Source of the DNA: Steroidobacter gossypii | GTDB taxonomy: Bacteria > Pseudomonadota > Gammaproteobacteria > Steroidobacterales > Steroidobacteraceae | Direction: 5' to 3' | Length of the DNA: 64,000 nt | NCBI RefSeq assembly: GCF_016801985.1 | Contig: NZ_JAEVLS010000001.1 | Coordinates: 1,302,001 to 1,366,000 of the forward strand | Shown here: in pieces, positions 1-9,093 of the stretch | Layout of the letters: the number at the start of each line of letters is the position of its first letter | Position numbering within the stretch: position 1 is the stretch's first letter | The notes under the pieces: model-generated | Seen by the model: only the letters and a program-made list of their open reading frames with translations | Database searches by the model: none | Told to the model about the DNA's origin: nothing | Program-made: the position numbers and the translations under genes

Positions 1-69
1 CACAGGTCAATGACGCTCTCACAACTCCGCCCGACAGCGCCGTCTGAATCGGCAGGAACGGTAGAACGC

Positions 70-1509
70 GTGTCCGTGTTCCGACCTCTGATCGTTGCCG
101 CCGTGGCGATGGCGCTGGTGGGCTGCGCCGTCGGGCCGGACTACCGTCCGCCTCAGACGGTCGCGCCGGATGAATGGCACCAGCTGCCGCAAACCGGCGT
201 TCGCGTGGAGTCTCCGGATGCGCCCTCGCTGGCAGCCTGGTGGACCACGCTGAACGATCCGCAACTGAACGAATTGATCGAACGAGCGCTGGCCGAGAAC
301 AGGACGGTCAAGCAGGCCTATGCGCGCGTGGTTCAGGCTCGCGCACAGCGGGCCATCGCCGGCGCGGGTTTTTGGCCGAACATCGGAGCGTCCGCGAGCG
401 GCAATCGCACCGAGTCCGAGTCGAACTTCAACGAGCGCGGCGAAGCGGTCACGACGGTCGGCGAGAGTTACGGCACCGGCTTCAGCGCCAGTTGGGAACT
501 GGATCTGTTCGGCGGACAGCGACGCTCGTACGAAGCCGCGACCGCGCAACTCGCCGCCACCGAAGCGGACCTTCGCGACGTCCTGGTCGTGTTGTTGGGC
601 GACGTGGCGCTGAGCTATGTCGGGGTGCGGACTGCGCAATCGCGACTCGAATTCGCTGAGCGCAATCTCGAGTCACAGCGTGAAGCATTGGATATCACGC
701 GTTGGCGCGCGCAGGCCGGGCTCACCACGGTGCTCGATGTCGAGCAGGCCAACACCAGCTACGAACAGACTCGCGCACAGATTCCCTTGTTGGAATCCAG
801 CCTGGTGCAGAACATGAATCGGCTGGCGGTGCTCACCGGCCAGCCGCCCGGCGCGCTCGAAGCCTCGCTTCAGCAACGTAAGCCGATTCCGATCGCGCCC
901 GTCGATATCGTTGCCGGTGTGCCCGCCGATGTACTGCGGCGTCGACCCGATATTCGCAGCGCCGAGCGGCAGCTCGCGGCGCAGACAGCGCAAGTAGGTG
1001 TGGCCACCGCGGCCTTGTATCCGAGCTTGTCGTTGAATGGCTCGATCAGCTGGCAGTCGCTCACCGCCAGCGATCTGCTCGACGGTTTTCGTAACGAACG
1101 CAGCGGCGTTTCCTTGAGCCTGCCGCTGTTCAATGGCGGCGCACTCCGGCAGAACATCCGAGTGCAGAACGCGCTGGTGGATCAGGCGCTGGCTTCGTAC
1201 GAGTCGGTGGTGCTGGCGGCGTATGAAGAAGTCGAGAACGCGCTCTATGCCTGGAGCAGCGAGCAGCGCCGTCATCAAGCGCTGGTCGAAGCCGTCGGCA
1301 GCGGCCGGCGCGCCGCCGAGCTGGCGCGGGTCCAATACAACTCCGGTCTGGTCGATTTCGAGACGGTGCTGACCGCGGATCGCCAGCTGCTCTCGCTGGA
1401 AGACTCGCTGGCCATCAGCGATGGCGAGATGACTTCCAATCTGATTCGTTTATACAAGGCGCTCGGCGGCGGCTGGTCGGTGTTCCCAACGACCACCACC
1501 GGCAGTTGA
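70..1509 (+). CDS. Outer-membrane efflux lipoprotein, OprM/NodT (TolC-like) family
   Basis: Outer-membrane channel of a tripartite exporter. I chose the GTG at 70 because it gives a short lipoprotein signal (FRPLIVAAVAMALVGC, lipobox LVGC) followed by the family hallmark AVGPDYRPP; the in-frame ATG at 10 would place the lipidated Cys at residue 39, which is too far in. Two OEP repeats are visible, including the typical NGSISWQS and SLPLFNGGALRQNI stretches and the motif VPADVLRRRPDIR. Length (about 480 residues) fits the family. It heads an operon with the MacA-like adaptor (gene starts 20 bases later) and the MacB-type ATPase and permease, so it is probably their dedicated outer-membrane partner. 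Substrate unknown. Confidence 0.93.
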   Translation: MSVFRPLIVAAVAMALVGCAVGPDYRPPQTVAPDEWHQLPQTGVRVESPDAPSLAAWWTTLNDPQLNELIERALAENRTVKQAYARVVQARAQRAIAGAGFWPNIGASASGNRTESESNFNERGEAVTTVGESYGTGFSASWELDLFGGQRRSYEAATAQLAATEADLRDVLVVLLGDVALSYVGVRTAQSRLEFAERNLESQREALDITRWRAQAGLTTVLDVEQANTSYEQTRAQIPLLESSLVQNMNRLAVLTGQPPGALEASLQQRKPIPIAPVDIVAGVPADVLRRRPDIRSAERQLAAQTAQVGVATAALYPSLSLNGSISWQSLTASDLLDGFRNERSGVSLSLPLFNGGALRQNIRVQNALVDQALASYESVVLAAYEEVENALYAWSSEQRRHQALVEAVGSGRRAAELARVQYNSGLVDFETVLTADRQLLSLEDSLAISDGEMTSNLIRLYKALGGGWSVFPTTTTGS

Positions 1510-1529
1510 TCGCCAGCTTCAAGGCCAGC

Positions 1530-2996
1530 ATGGATACCGAAACCAGCCAATCCACCGATCTGTCGCGCACGTTGCGGGCGGGGCTCCACGAGCCGCCTGC
1601 GTGGCAGCGCTTCCTCAAATGGGGGCTGCTCGCGCTGATCCTGATCGCCGCGGCCTATTTCACATTCGGTCGCGACCGCTCCAAGGAAGTCTCCTATGTG
1701 ACTCAGGACGTGGTCACCGGCGATCTGACTGTCAGCGTCACCGCCACTGGCAACCTCGAGCCGCGCAATCAAGTCGAGATCGGCAGCGAACTGTCCGGCA
1801 CGGTGGCCAAGGTCCATGTCGATGTGAACCACGAAGTCAAAGCGGGCCAGGTACTGGCGGAGCTCGACACCACTCGCTTGAAGGCGCAGGTGCTGCAAGC
1901 CGAGAGCTCGCTCGAGTCGGCGCAAGCTCGCGTGTTGCAAGCGGATGCCAGCGCCAAGGAAGCCAAAGCGAACCTGGCTCGTCTGCAAAAAGTCCGCGAG
2001 CTGAGCGGCAACAAGCTGCCATCGCAACAGGATATGGATGTGGCCGAGGCCGCTGTGGCGCGAGCCGAAGGTGAGTTGGCCGCGGCCAAGGCGGCAGTCA
2101 GCCAGGCGCGCGCCAGTCTCGAAACCATTCGCACCGACCTGGGAAAGACCGAGATCCGCTCGCCCATCAACGGCGTGATCCTGGTGCGCTCGGTCGAACC
2201 CGGCCAGACCGTGGCTGCGTCATTGCAGGCCCCGGTGCTGTTCATCATGGCGGAAGATCTGAAGAAGATGGAGCTGCACGTGTCGGTGGACGAAGCCGAC
2301 GTGGGCGCAGTCGAAGTAGGTCAGGAAGCGTCGTTCACCGTGGACGCTTATCCCAATCGACGTTTCAACGCGCACATCACGCAAGTTCACTTTGCCTCGA
2401 GCAATACCAAGTCGAGCGCGTCGTCGTCATCGAGCAGCGCCAGTTCCAGCGCGACCTCGACCGGCGTGGTCACCTATGAAACGGTGTTGGAAGTCGACAA
2501 TCCCGAGTTGCTGTTGCGCCCGGGCATGACGGCCACAGCCGAGATCGTCACCACTCACATCACCGATGCGGTGTTGGTGCCGAACGCAGCACTGCGCTTC
2601 GCGCCGGAAACACCGCAGGCCCCGCCGCAGCGTGGCGGAGGTCCGCTTTCGATGATCATGCCCAGGATGCGGTTCGGCGGTCCGCGCGGCCAGCAACAAC
2701 AAGGGCAGGGCCGCCGCATGGGCCGCGCTTACATTCTTGAAGAAGGCAAGCCGGCATTGGTGATGTTCCGCGCCGGCGCGACCGACGGTCGCATGACTCA
2801 AGTGTTGCCGTTCGAGCGCCCGCCGAATGTTCGCGGTCCGGAAGGTGGTGGCGATGCGCGTCCTCCCGCAGGCGGCATGCGAATGAACGGTCCCGGCGCG
2901 GCCGGCTTGAGCCCGGAAGAAATGCGCAAAGCGTTCGAGCGCAAGCTCGAGCCGGGCACCAAAGTCATCGTCGATTCCGGGGCCCCGACGCCGTGA
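1530..2996 (+). CDS. macA: MacA/HlyD-family periplasmic adaptor of ABC exporter
   Basis: Membrane-fusion protein linking an inner-membrane ABC exporter to an outer-membrane channel. The ATG at 1530 has an AAGG Shine-Dalgarno; a TTG at 1506 overlapping the previous stop is possible but weaker. One N-terminal transmembrane segment (WGLLALILIAAAYFTF) is followed by the lipoyl/barrel-sandwich start (VTATGNLEPRNQVEIGSELSG), a long coiled-coil hairpin, and the second lipoyl half (TEIRSPINGVILVRSVEPGQ). Oddities are a serine-rich insert near 2403-2462 inside the beta-barrel region and a Gly/Pro/Gln/Arg-rich extension after about base 2600, making it roughly 100 residues longer than E. coli MacA. Substrate cannot be read from sequence. 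Confidence 0.9.
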   Translation: MDTETSQSTDLSRTLRAGLHEPPAWQRFLKWGLLALILIAAAYFTFGRDRSKEVSYVTQDVVTGDLTVSVTATGNLEPRNQVEIGSELSGTVAKVHVDVNHEVKAGQVLAELDTTRLKAQVLQAESSLESAQARVLQADASAKEAKANLARLQKVRELSGNKLPSQQDMDVAEAAVARAEGELAAAKAAVSQARASLETIRTDLGKTEIRSPINGVILVRSVEPGQTVAASLQAPVLFIMAEDLKKMELHVSVDEADVGAVEVGQEASFTVDAYPNRRFNAHITQVHFASSNTKSSASSSSSSASSSATSTGVVTYETVLEVDNPELLLRPGMTATAEIVTTHITDAVLVPNAALRFAPETPQAPPQRGGGPLSMIMPRMRFGGPRGQQQQGQGRRMGRAYILEEGKPALVMFRAGATDGRMTQVLPFERPPNVRGPEGGGDARPPAGGMRMNGPGAAGLSPEEMRKAFERKLEPGTKVIVDSGAPTP

Positions 2997-3718
2997 CCGG
3001 CATGCCTGGCAGTCCCACGCCCGTCATCGATCTGTCGCAAGTGACCAAAATCTATGGTCACGGCGAGGGCGAAGTGCGTGCCCTGCGTGGCATCGATCTG
3101 CGCATTCATTCGGGTGAGTTCGTCGCCGTCATGGGGCCGAGTGGCTCCGGCAAGTCCACCTGCATGAACATTCTGGGCTGCCTCGATACACCGACCGGCG
3201 GCACGTATAAATTTCTTGGCGTGCCCGTGGGCACCATGAATGCCGATCAACGCGCGTTACTGCGGCGGAATTATCTGGGCTTCGTGTTCCAAGGCTTCAA
3301 CCTGCTGAGTCGCACGACCGCACTGGAGAATGTCGAGTTGCCGCTGGTATATCGACATGTGCCGAAGGAACAGCGGCGCGCGATGGCACGCAAGGCATTG
3401 CAGGAAGTTGGACTCGGAGGGCGCGAGACTCACGTGCCGAGCGAATTGTCCGGTGGTCAGCAACAACGCGTGGCCATTGCGCGCGCCATTGTTTCGCAAC
3501 CGCAAGTGCTGTTTGCCGACGAGCCGACTGGCAATCTCGATACCGCCACCAGCATCGACATCATGAAGCTGTTGACCAGCTTGAACGAGCAGCGTGGCAT
3601 CACCATCGCGATGGTCACGCACGAGCCGGACATCGCCGCCTGGACCCGCCGCGTGGTTCGCTTTCGCGACGGGCACATCGAAAGCGATCAGGTCAACCAG
3701 CCGGTGCGGGAACTGTAA
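2993..3718 (+). CDS. MacB-type ABC transporter ATP-binding protein
   Basis: ATPase of a MacAB/LolCDE-type ABC exporter. Walker A is GPSGSGKST, the signature is LSGGQQQR, and Walker B plus catalytic Glu is VLFADEPT, followed by the H-loop VTHEPD. The GTG start overlaps the adaptor's TGA (GTGA), implying translational coupling. E. coli MacB fuses this domain to the permease; here the two are separate genes, a common arrangement in other proteobacteria. The protein (241 residues) acts at the cytoplasmic face and powers the permease encoded immediately downstream. Confidence 0.94.
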   Translation: MTGMPGSPTPVIDLSQVTKIYGHGEGEVRALRGIDLRIHSGEFVAVMGPSGSGKSTCMNILGCLDTPTGGTYKFLGVPVGTMNADQRALLRRNYLGFVFQGFNLLSRTTALENVELPLVYRHVPKEQRRAMARKALQEVGLGGRETHVPSELSGGQQQRVAIARAIVSQPQVLFADEPTGNLDTATSIDIMKLLTSLNEQRGITIAMVTHEPDIAAWTRRVVRFRDGHIESDQVNQPVREL

Positions 3719-4929
3719 TGTTCGCCAACGCCATCGTTCTCGCGCTGCGCGAGATCCGCCGCAACGTATTGCGCTCGACGTTGACCATTCTCGGCATCGT
3801 CATCGGCGTGGGCGCCGTGATCACCATGGTGACCATCGGCGAAGGCGCGACCGCGCAGGTGCAGGCCGACATTCAGAAGCTCGGCTCCAATCTGCTGCAG
3901 GTATTTCGAGGCCAGGGCTTCGGCGGGCCGGGCGGCGCACGCTCCTCCTCGCCGCCCTTTAGCATGGCTGATGTCGAGGCGATCAAGAACGAGATCAACG
4001 GCGTGCGCGCCGTTGCGCCGAGTGCCAACACCAGCGCGCAGGCTATCTATGGCAACGCCAACTGGTCGACCATGGTCACCGGCACCGATGATCAATACAT
4101 TTCAGTGCGCGACTGGCCGCTCGCCACCGGGCGCAACTTCTCCGATTCCGAACTGCGTGCCGGCGCCGCCGTTTGCATCATCGGTGCCACGGTCCAGCGC
4201 GAGCTGTTCGGCCAGGAAGATCCGATCGGGGTCAGCATGCGCCTGAGGAATCTGTCGTGTCAGATCGTCGGCACGCTCAGCGCCAAGGGTCAGTCCGGCT
4301 TCGGCCAGGATCAGGACGATCTGGTGCTGGTGCCGCTGCGAACGTTACAGCGACGCATGGTCGGCAACGCCGACGTCAATTCCATCATGGTGTCGGCGCG
4401 CGAAGGCGTGTCGACGGAAAAGGTACAAGCGGACCTGGAACGACTGATGCGTGAGCGGCGGAAGATTCGCCCGGGCGCCGACGACGATTTCAACGTCCGC
4501 GACCTGAAGGAAATCAGCAGTGCCATGACGGCCACCACGCGTGTGCTCACCACGTTGCTGGCTGCCGTCGCCGCGGTGAGTTTGCTGGTCGGCGGTGTCG
4601 GCATCATGAACATCATGCTCGTGTCCGTAACGGAACGAACGCGTGAAATAGGTACACGCCTGGCCGTCGGCGCGATGGCGCGTGATGTACTACTGCAATT
4701 TCTGATTGAAGCGGTCACGCTGGCAGCATTCGGCGGCATTATCGGCATCGCGCTGGGATTGGCGGCCGGAGCGGTCGCGACCAACGCTTTCAACGTGCCT
4801 TTCGTGTTGAACGTCGGCATCGTGGTGCTATCGTTTGCTTTCTCTGCCGCCGTCGGCATCGTCTTCGGCTACTTCCCTGCACGGCGCGCCGCGCAGCTCG
4901 ATCCGATCGAGGCGCTACGGCACGAATAG
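3718..4929 (+). CDS. MacB-type ABC transporter permease (FtsX-like)
   Basis: Inner-membrane permease of the MacB/FtsX family, 403 residues. The first transmembrane helix (STLTILGIVIGVGAVITMVTI) is preceded by an amphipathic ALREIRRNVLRS segment. A large periplasmic MacB_PCD domain (about residues 50-270) follows, then three C-terminal helices with the family signature LLVGGVGIMNIMLVSVTERT followed by REIGTRLAVGA. The C-terminus FGYFPARRAAQLDPIEALRHE is typical. Its ATG touches the last base of the ATPase stop codon, so the two are made together. It should form the mechanotransmission pump working with the upstream adaptor and channel. Confidence 0.94.
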   Translation: MFANAIVLALREIRRNVLRSTLTILGIVIGVGAVITMVTIGEGATAQVQADIQKLGSNLLQVFRGQGFGGPGGARSSSPPFSMADVEAIKNEINGVRAVAPSANTSAQAIYGNANWSTMVTGTDDQYISVRDWPLATGRNFSDSELRAGAAVCIIGATVQRELFGQEDPIGVSMRLRNLSCQIVGTLSAKGQSGFGQDQDDLVLVPLRTLQRRMVGNADVNSIMVSAREGVSTEKVQADLERLMRERRKIRPGADDDFNVRDLKEISSAMTATTRVLTTLLAAVAAVSLLVGGVGIMNIMLVSVTERTREIGTRLAVGAMARDVLLQFLIEAVTLAAFGGIIGIALGLAAGAVATNAFNVPFVLNVGIVVLSFAFSAAVGIVFGYFPARRAAQLDPIEALRHE

Positions 4930-4942
4930 CAGGTCCAGATGA

Positions 4943-5746
4943 GTGAGGGTCATGCCATCACGCTGTGCGATCGTCTGGTGCGTACTGATGCTATCCGGAT
5001 GCGGCACATTGCCGGATGGCAAGGGCTGGGGTGAAGAGGCTACGCCGCTGCCCGGCTGGGAGCGCGTCCAAACATCCGCAATTAACGCCGCGAAGGATCC
5101 CTGGACCTGGGGTCCATTGCTCGGCGCGGCCGCATTTCAAATCGACGACTTCGACCGACGCGCGTCCGACTGGGCGCGCGAGCACACACCGGTATTCGGT
5201 TCTGAGCGCAGCGCCAGGCAGTGGAGCGACGATCTGCGCTCCGCCTCCAGCTACGCTCACTATGTCACCATTGCCGCGACACCGAGCGGCAATGCGCCCG
5301 GCGAGTGGCTGCTCAATAAACTGAAAGGAACGTTGGTCGGCGTCGCCGCCGTGAGCGCCACGGGTCAGATCACCAACCATATGAAAGAAGCATCGGATCG
5401 CGAGCGTCCGAATGGCGCCGACGGCGAGAGCTTCCCTTCCGGTCACACGTCGTCATCAGCCGTACATACCCGGCTCGCGTCTCGCAACCTGCAATCGATC
5501 GAGATGTCTGACGGCACGCGCGCCGCGCTCGATGTGGGCTTGCACGCGCTCACTATCGGTACGTCGTGGGCGCGAATCGAAGCGGGTTGGCATTATCCGG
5601 CGGACACGCTCTTCAGCATGGCGCTAGGCAACTTCATGGCTGCGTTTATCAACGACGCCTTCATGGGGTTGTCGGCGCCGAACGCGAGTCTCGCGCTCCA
5701 GCCGGTGGACGGCGGCGCCGTGGTTCAGATGAATCTGCGCTTCTAG
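4943..5746 (+). CDS. PAP2-family phosphatase lipoprotein
   Basis: Putative membrane-anchored acid phosphatase or lipid phosphatase of the PAP2 superfamily. All three catalytic blocks are present: K-x6-RP (KEASDRERP), PSGHT, and the R-x5-H-x3-D block within SWARIEAGWHYPAD. The N-terminus CAIVWCVLMLSGC is a lipoprotein signal, so the enzyme probably sits on the periplasmic side. The GTG at 4943 and an ATG at 4952 are both possible starts. It begins 13 bases after the MacB-type permease and may be co-transcribed with it. Substrate could be an undecaprenyl or phosphatidate pyrophosphate, but this is not decidable from sequence. Confidence 0.85.
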   Translation: MRVMPSRCAIVWCVLMLSGCGTLPDGKGWGEEATPLPGWERVQTSAINAAKDPWTWGPLLGAAAFQIDDFDRRASDWAREHTPVFGSERSARQWSDDLRSASSYAHYVTIAATPSGNAPGEWLLNKLKGTLVGVAAVSATGQITNHMKEASDRERPNGADGESFPSGHTSSSAVHTRLASRNLQSIEMSDGTRAALDVGLHALTIGTSWARIEAGWHYPADTLFSMALGNFMAAFINDAFMGLSAPNASLALQPVDGGAVVQMNLRF

Positions 5747-5791
5747 CCACGCACTTCTGACCGATCGTCCAGGGTGGCGCTGCTTCGTGCG

Positions 5792-5815
5792 AAGGAGGAC
5801 AATCGTTCGCTCCTT
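5792..5815 (+). promoter_or_regulatory. Small inverted repeat in the frmA leader
   Basis: AAGGAG (5792-5797) pairs with CTCCTT (5810-5815) across a 12-base loop, 21 bases ahead of the chosen frmA ATG. The left arm is itself Shine-Dalgarno-like but lies too far from the ATG to serve it. It could be a weak RNA hairpin or an operator; nothing further supports either. Confidence 0.25.
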
Positions 5816-5835
5816 TGGTCACCAGCACGCTATCG

Positions 5836-6945
5836 ATGAAAACCCGCGCCGCCGTCGCCCTTGCCGCTGGCAAGCCCCTTGAAGTCATGACTCTGGATCT
5901 GGACGGGCCGCGCGATGGCGAGGTGCTGGTCGAGATCAAGGCTTCCGGCGTGTGTCACACCGATGAGTTCACGCGCTCGGGCGCGGATCCCGAAGGCCTG
6001 TTCCCGGCGATTTTCGGTCACGAAGGCGCCGGTGTGGTGGTCGATGTCGGACGCGGCGTGACTTCGTTGAAAAAGGGCGACCACGTCATTCCGCTGTACA
6101 CGCCGGAATGTCGGCAATGTAAGTCCTGCCTGTCACAGAAGACCAACTTGTGCACGGCCATTCGCGCCACTCAGGGCAAGGGCCTGATGCCGGACGGCAC
6201 CAGCCGTTTTTCCATCGGCAAGGATCTTGTGCATCACTATATGGGTTGTTCCACCTTCTCCAATTTCACGGTGATGCCGGAGATCGCGCTGGCCAAGATC
6301 CGCGAGGACGCGCCGTTCGACAAGGTTTGCTACATCGGCTGTGGTGTCACGACGGGCATCGGCGCCGTCATCAACACCGCTAAAGTGGAGCCGGGCGCGA
6401 ACGTCGTGGTGTTCGGGTTGGGCGGCATCGGCTTGAATGTCATTCAAGGCGCGCGGCTCGCTGGCGCCAATCGCATCATCGGTGTCGATATCAATCCGGC
6501 GCGTAAGGCGCTGGCCGAGCAGTTCGGCATGACCGACTTCGTGAATCCCAAAGAGGTGCAGGGCGATCTGGTGCCGTACCTGGTGTCGCTGACCGATGGC
6601 GGTGCGGACTACAGTTTCGAGTGCGTCGGCAACGTGGAGCTGATGCGCCAGGCGCTGGAATGCTGTCATCGCGGCTGGGGCGTTTCGGTGATCATCGGCG
6701 TGGCGGGCGCGGGGCAGGAGATCAAGACCCGGCCATTCCAGCTGGTGACCGGTCGCGTGTGGAAGGGCACAGCGTTTGGCGGCGCCCGCGGTCGTACCGA
6801 TGTGCCCAAGATCGTCGACTGGTATATGGACGGCAAAATCCGCATCGACGAGCTCATCACTCATCAGATGCCGCTCGAGGACATCAACAAGGCCTTCGGC
6901 CTGATGCATTCGGGCGAATCGATTCGTTCGGTGGTGGTTTACTGA
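5836..6945 (+). CDS. frmA: S-(hydroxymethyl)glutathione dehydrogenase (class III alcohol dehydrogenase)
   Basis: Zinc-dependent dehydrogenase oxidising S-hydroxymethylglutathione, the adduct of formaldehyde and glutathione, to S-formylglutathione with NAD+. The catalytic zinc ligand region is [12 protein letters not shown] with FGHEGAGVV; the structural zinc Cys set is PECRQCKSC...LC. The nucleotide-binding stretch [22 protein letters not shown] and the class III stretch [12 protein letters not shown] are diagnostic. Length (369 residues) matches the family. The ATG at 5836 gives the canonical MKTRAAVA start; an in-frame TTG at 5815 is less likely. It is followed by S-formylglutathione hydrolase, completing the pathway. 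No frmR-type repressor is adjacent. Confidence 0.96.
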   Translation: MKTRAAVALAAGKPLEVMTLDLDGPRDGEVLVEIKASGVCHTDEFTRSGADPEGLFPAIFGHEGAGVVVDVGRGVTSLKKGDHVIPLYTPECRQCKSCLSQKTNLCTAIRATQGKGLMPDGTSRFSIGKDLVHHYMGCSTFSNFTVMPEIALAKIREDAPFDKVCYIGCGVTTGIGAVINTAKVEPGANVVVFGLGGIGLNVIQGARLAGANRIIGVDINPARKALAEQFGMTDFVNPKEVQGDLVPYLVSLTDGGADYSFECVGNVELMRQALECCHRGWGVSVIIGVAGAGQEIKTRPFQLVTGRVWKGTAFGGARGRTDVPKIVDWYMDGKIRIDELITHQMPLEDINKAFGLMHSGESIRSVVVY

Positions 6946-6978
6946 TCGCGTAACGCAACTCACCCGGAGGGGAGCGCC

Positions 6979-7821
6979 ATGACACTCAATCTGATTTCGG
7001 AACACGCCAGTTACGGTGGCTGGGTGCGCTTTTATTCGCACGAGTCGCGCGAGTGTCGCTCCGAGATGCGGTTTTCAGTGTACCTGCCGCCGCGGGCTGA
7101 GAAGGAGAAGGTGCCGGTGCTCTACTATCTCGCCGGCCTCACCTGCACCGAAGAAACATTCATCATGAAGGCGGGTGCGCAGCGCGTCGCCGCCGAGCTG
7201 GGGATGATGTTGGTCGCGCCGGACACCAGCCCGCGCAAGGCGCGCTTCCCGGGCGACGACGCGAGTTGGGATTTTGGCGTGGCCGCCGGGTTCTACGTCG
7301 ACGCCACTCAGGAGCCGTGGTCGCAGAACTATCGGATGTATAGCTATGTGACGCGCGAGTTGCCGGAGATCGTGCAATCGCTGGGGCCGGCGCGCATGGA
7401 TCGTCAGGGTATTTTCGGCCATTCGATGGGCGGTCACGGGGCGCTGGTCTGCGCGTTTCGCAATCCACAGCAGTTTCTTTCCGTGTCGGCGTTCGCGCCC
7501 ATCTCGTCGCCTTCGCAGGTGCCTTGGGGCATCAAGGCGTTCAGCGGATATCTGGGCGAAGATCGCAATGCGTGGAAGCAATATGACGCCAGCGAGTTGA
7601 TTCGCGCGCAGCGCTATGCGCGGCCCATCCTTATCGATCAGGGCTCGCGCGACAAATTCCTCGAGGAACAATTGAAGCCGGATCTGTTCGCGGACGCCGT
7701 CAGGGAGTCGGGTAGCGAGCTGCACTTCCGGATGCATCCGGGCTACGACCACGGCTACTACTTCATCGCCACTTTCATGGAAGATCATTTGCGGCATCAT
7801 GGCCGCCAGCTGCTGACTTGA
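6979..7821 (+). CDS. fghA: S-formylglutathione hydrolase
   Basis: Esterase D-type serine hydrolase converting S-formylglutathione to formate and glutathione, the second step of glutathione-dependent formaldehyde removal. Hallmarks are the N-terminal YLAGLTCTEETF, the region APDTSPR, the nucleophile elbow GHSMGGHGAL, and the C-terminal catalytic His in GYDHGYYFI. At 280 residues it is of normal size. A GGAGGGGAG-like Shine-Dalgarno precedes the ATG. It lies 33 bases after frmA and overlaps the start of the downstream transporter, so the three genes form one operon. Confidence 0.95.
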   Translation: MTLNLISEHASYGGWVRFYSHESRECRSEMRFSVYLPPRAEKEKVPVLYYLAGLTCTEETFIMKAGAQRVAAELGMMLVAPDTSPRKARFPGDDASWDFGVAAGFYVDATQEPWSQNYRMYSYVTRELPEIVQSLGPARMDRQGIFGHSMGGHGALVCAFRNPQQFLSVSAFAPISSPSQVPWGIKAFSGYLGEDRNAWKQYDASELIRAQRYARPILIDQGSRDKFLEEQLKPDLFADAVRESGSELHFRMHPGYDHGYYFIATFMEDHLRHHGRQLLT

Positions 7822-9002
7822 CCGGCGCCGGTTCGCGACGACTGCCGGGTTGGCTGATTCTGGTTGCGGCGATGACCGCCGTCGGGCCGGTCTCGATCGA
7901 CATGTATTTGCCCGGCTTCCCGAGCATCGAGCGCGAGTTCGGCGCGCGCGGCGTCGAAGTCACGATGGCGGCGTTCATCATCGGCATCGCCGTCGGGCAG
8001 CTGTTCTACGGCCCCATCAGCGATCGTTTCGGTCGCAAGCCGCCGCTGTACTTCGGGTTCGCTGTTTACATGATCGGCGCGCTGGGCTGTGCGTTGGCTG
8101 TGAACATGACCATGCTCACGGTGATGCGCGTGGTGCAGGCGCTTGGTGGTTGTGCCGGCTTGGTGATCGGTCGCGCGATCGTGCGAGATAGCTGCGAGCC
8201 GCACGAGGCGGCGCGCGCGTTCACGACCTTGACGATGATCGTTGCTCTGGGGCCGGTGTTCGCGCCCGCCGTCGGTGGGGTCATCGTCACTTACTTCGGT
8301 TGGCGGGCGACGTTCATCGTTCAAGTTCTGCTGGCGCTGGTCTTGATGCTGACGATGCACAAGGTGCTGCGGGAGTCCAACGTCACTCGGGATCGCGCCG
8401 TGAGCATCGTCGATGTTCTGCGCAACTATGGCCGGCTGACGCGGGATCGCCAGTTCATGGCGTTGTCGCTGTTGCTCGGGTTGTCCATGACCTCGATGTT
8501 TTGTTACGTCACCGGCGCGCCCAGGGTCATCACTGAGAACTATGGTTTGTCGGCGCAGCAGTTCGGTGCGCTGATCGGCTTGAATGGCCTGGCGTTCATG
8601 ACGGCGAGCATGCTCAACATGCGCGCGTTGCGAACGATGACTCCGCGTGACGTGCTTTCCCGCTATGTCTGGGCTTCGCCCGTGCTCGGCGCGGCGCTAC
8701 TCGTTCTCAGTCTTTTGTTTCATCTGCCGCTTTGGGGCGTGGTGTCGCTGCAGTTGTTGTTCTTCGTCACCGTCGGTCGCGTCAGCCCCAACGTTTCCGC
8801 CCTCGCTCTCGCCCCTCACGGCCGCAATGCCGGCACCGCTTCCGCCCTGATGGGCGCGACCCAATCCACCCTCACCACCCTCGGCGGTCTCGCCGTCGCC
8901 GTCTTCAACAACGGCGCCGTCTCCACCCTCGCCGCCATCATGACCACCGGCGCCTCCCTCGCCTTACTCTGCTACCTCTGGATCCGCCGCACGCTCACGT
9001 AG
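7818..9002 (+). CDS. Bcr/CflA-type MFS drug efflux transporter
   Basis: Twelve-helix major facilitator of the DHA1 Bcr/CflA subfamily. The signature VGPVSIDMYLPGFPSIEREF in the first helix and the loop motif YGPISDRFGRKPPLYFG are clear, as is the R-D motif region LVIGRAIVRD. The only start that keeps helix 1 is a TTG at 7818 overlapping the hydrolase TGA, so it is coupled to the formaldehyde genes; this placement does not prove a shared function. The last 230 bases switch to a strongly C-ending, pyrimidine-rich codon style unlike the rest of the gene. Confidence 0.9.
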   Translation: MTGAGSRRLPGWLILVAAMTAVGPVSIDMYLPGFPSIEREFGARGVEVTMAAFIIGIAVGQLFYGPISDRFGRKPPLYFGFAVYMIGALGCALAVNMTMLTVMRVVQALGGCAGLVIGRAIVRDSCEPHEAARAFTTLTMIVALGPVFAPAVGGVIVTYFGWRATFIVQVLLALVLMLTMHKVLRESNVTRDRAVSIVDVLRNYGRLTRDRQFMALSLLLGLSMTSMFCYVTGAPRVITENYGLSAQQFGALIGLNGLAFMTASMLNMRALRTMTPRDVLSRYVWASPVLGAALLVLSLLFHLPLWGVVSLQLLFFVTVGRVSPNVSALALAPHGRNAGTASALMGATQSTLTTLGGLAVAVFNNGAVSTLAAIMTTGASLALLCYLWIRRTLT

Positions 9003-9093
9003 CACAGCTTCGAGGTGCCGCGTTCGCTGATCACCTTTCTTATTTGAGAAATTCAGGTCGCTGCCGCATGGGCGCGGGCTCTACGCTTCGTGC

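Noticed and set aside
5747-5835. Possible frmR-type repressor gene upstream of frmA
   Set aside because: Only 89 bases are available between stop and start; no coding frame fits.
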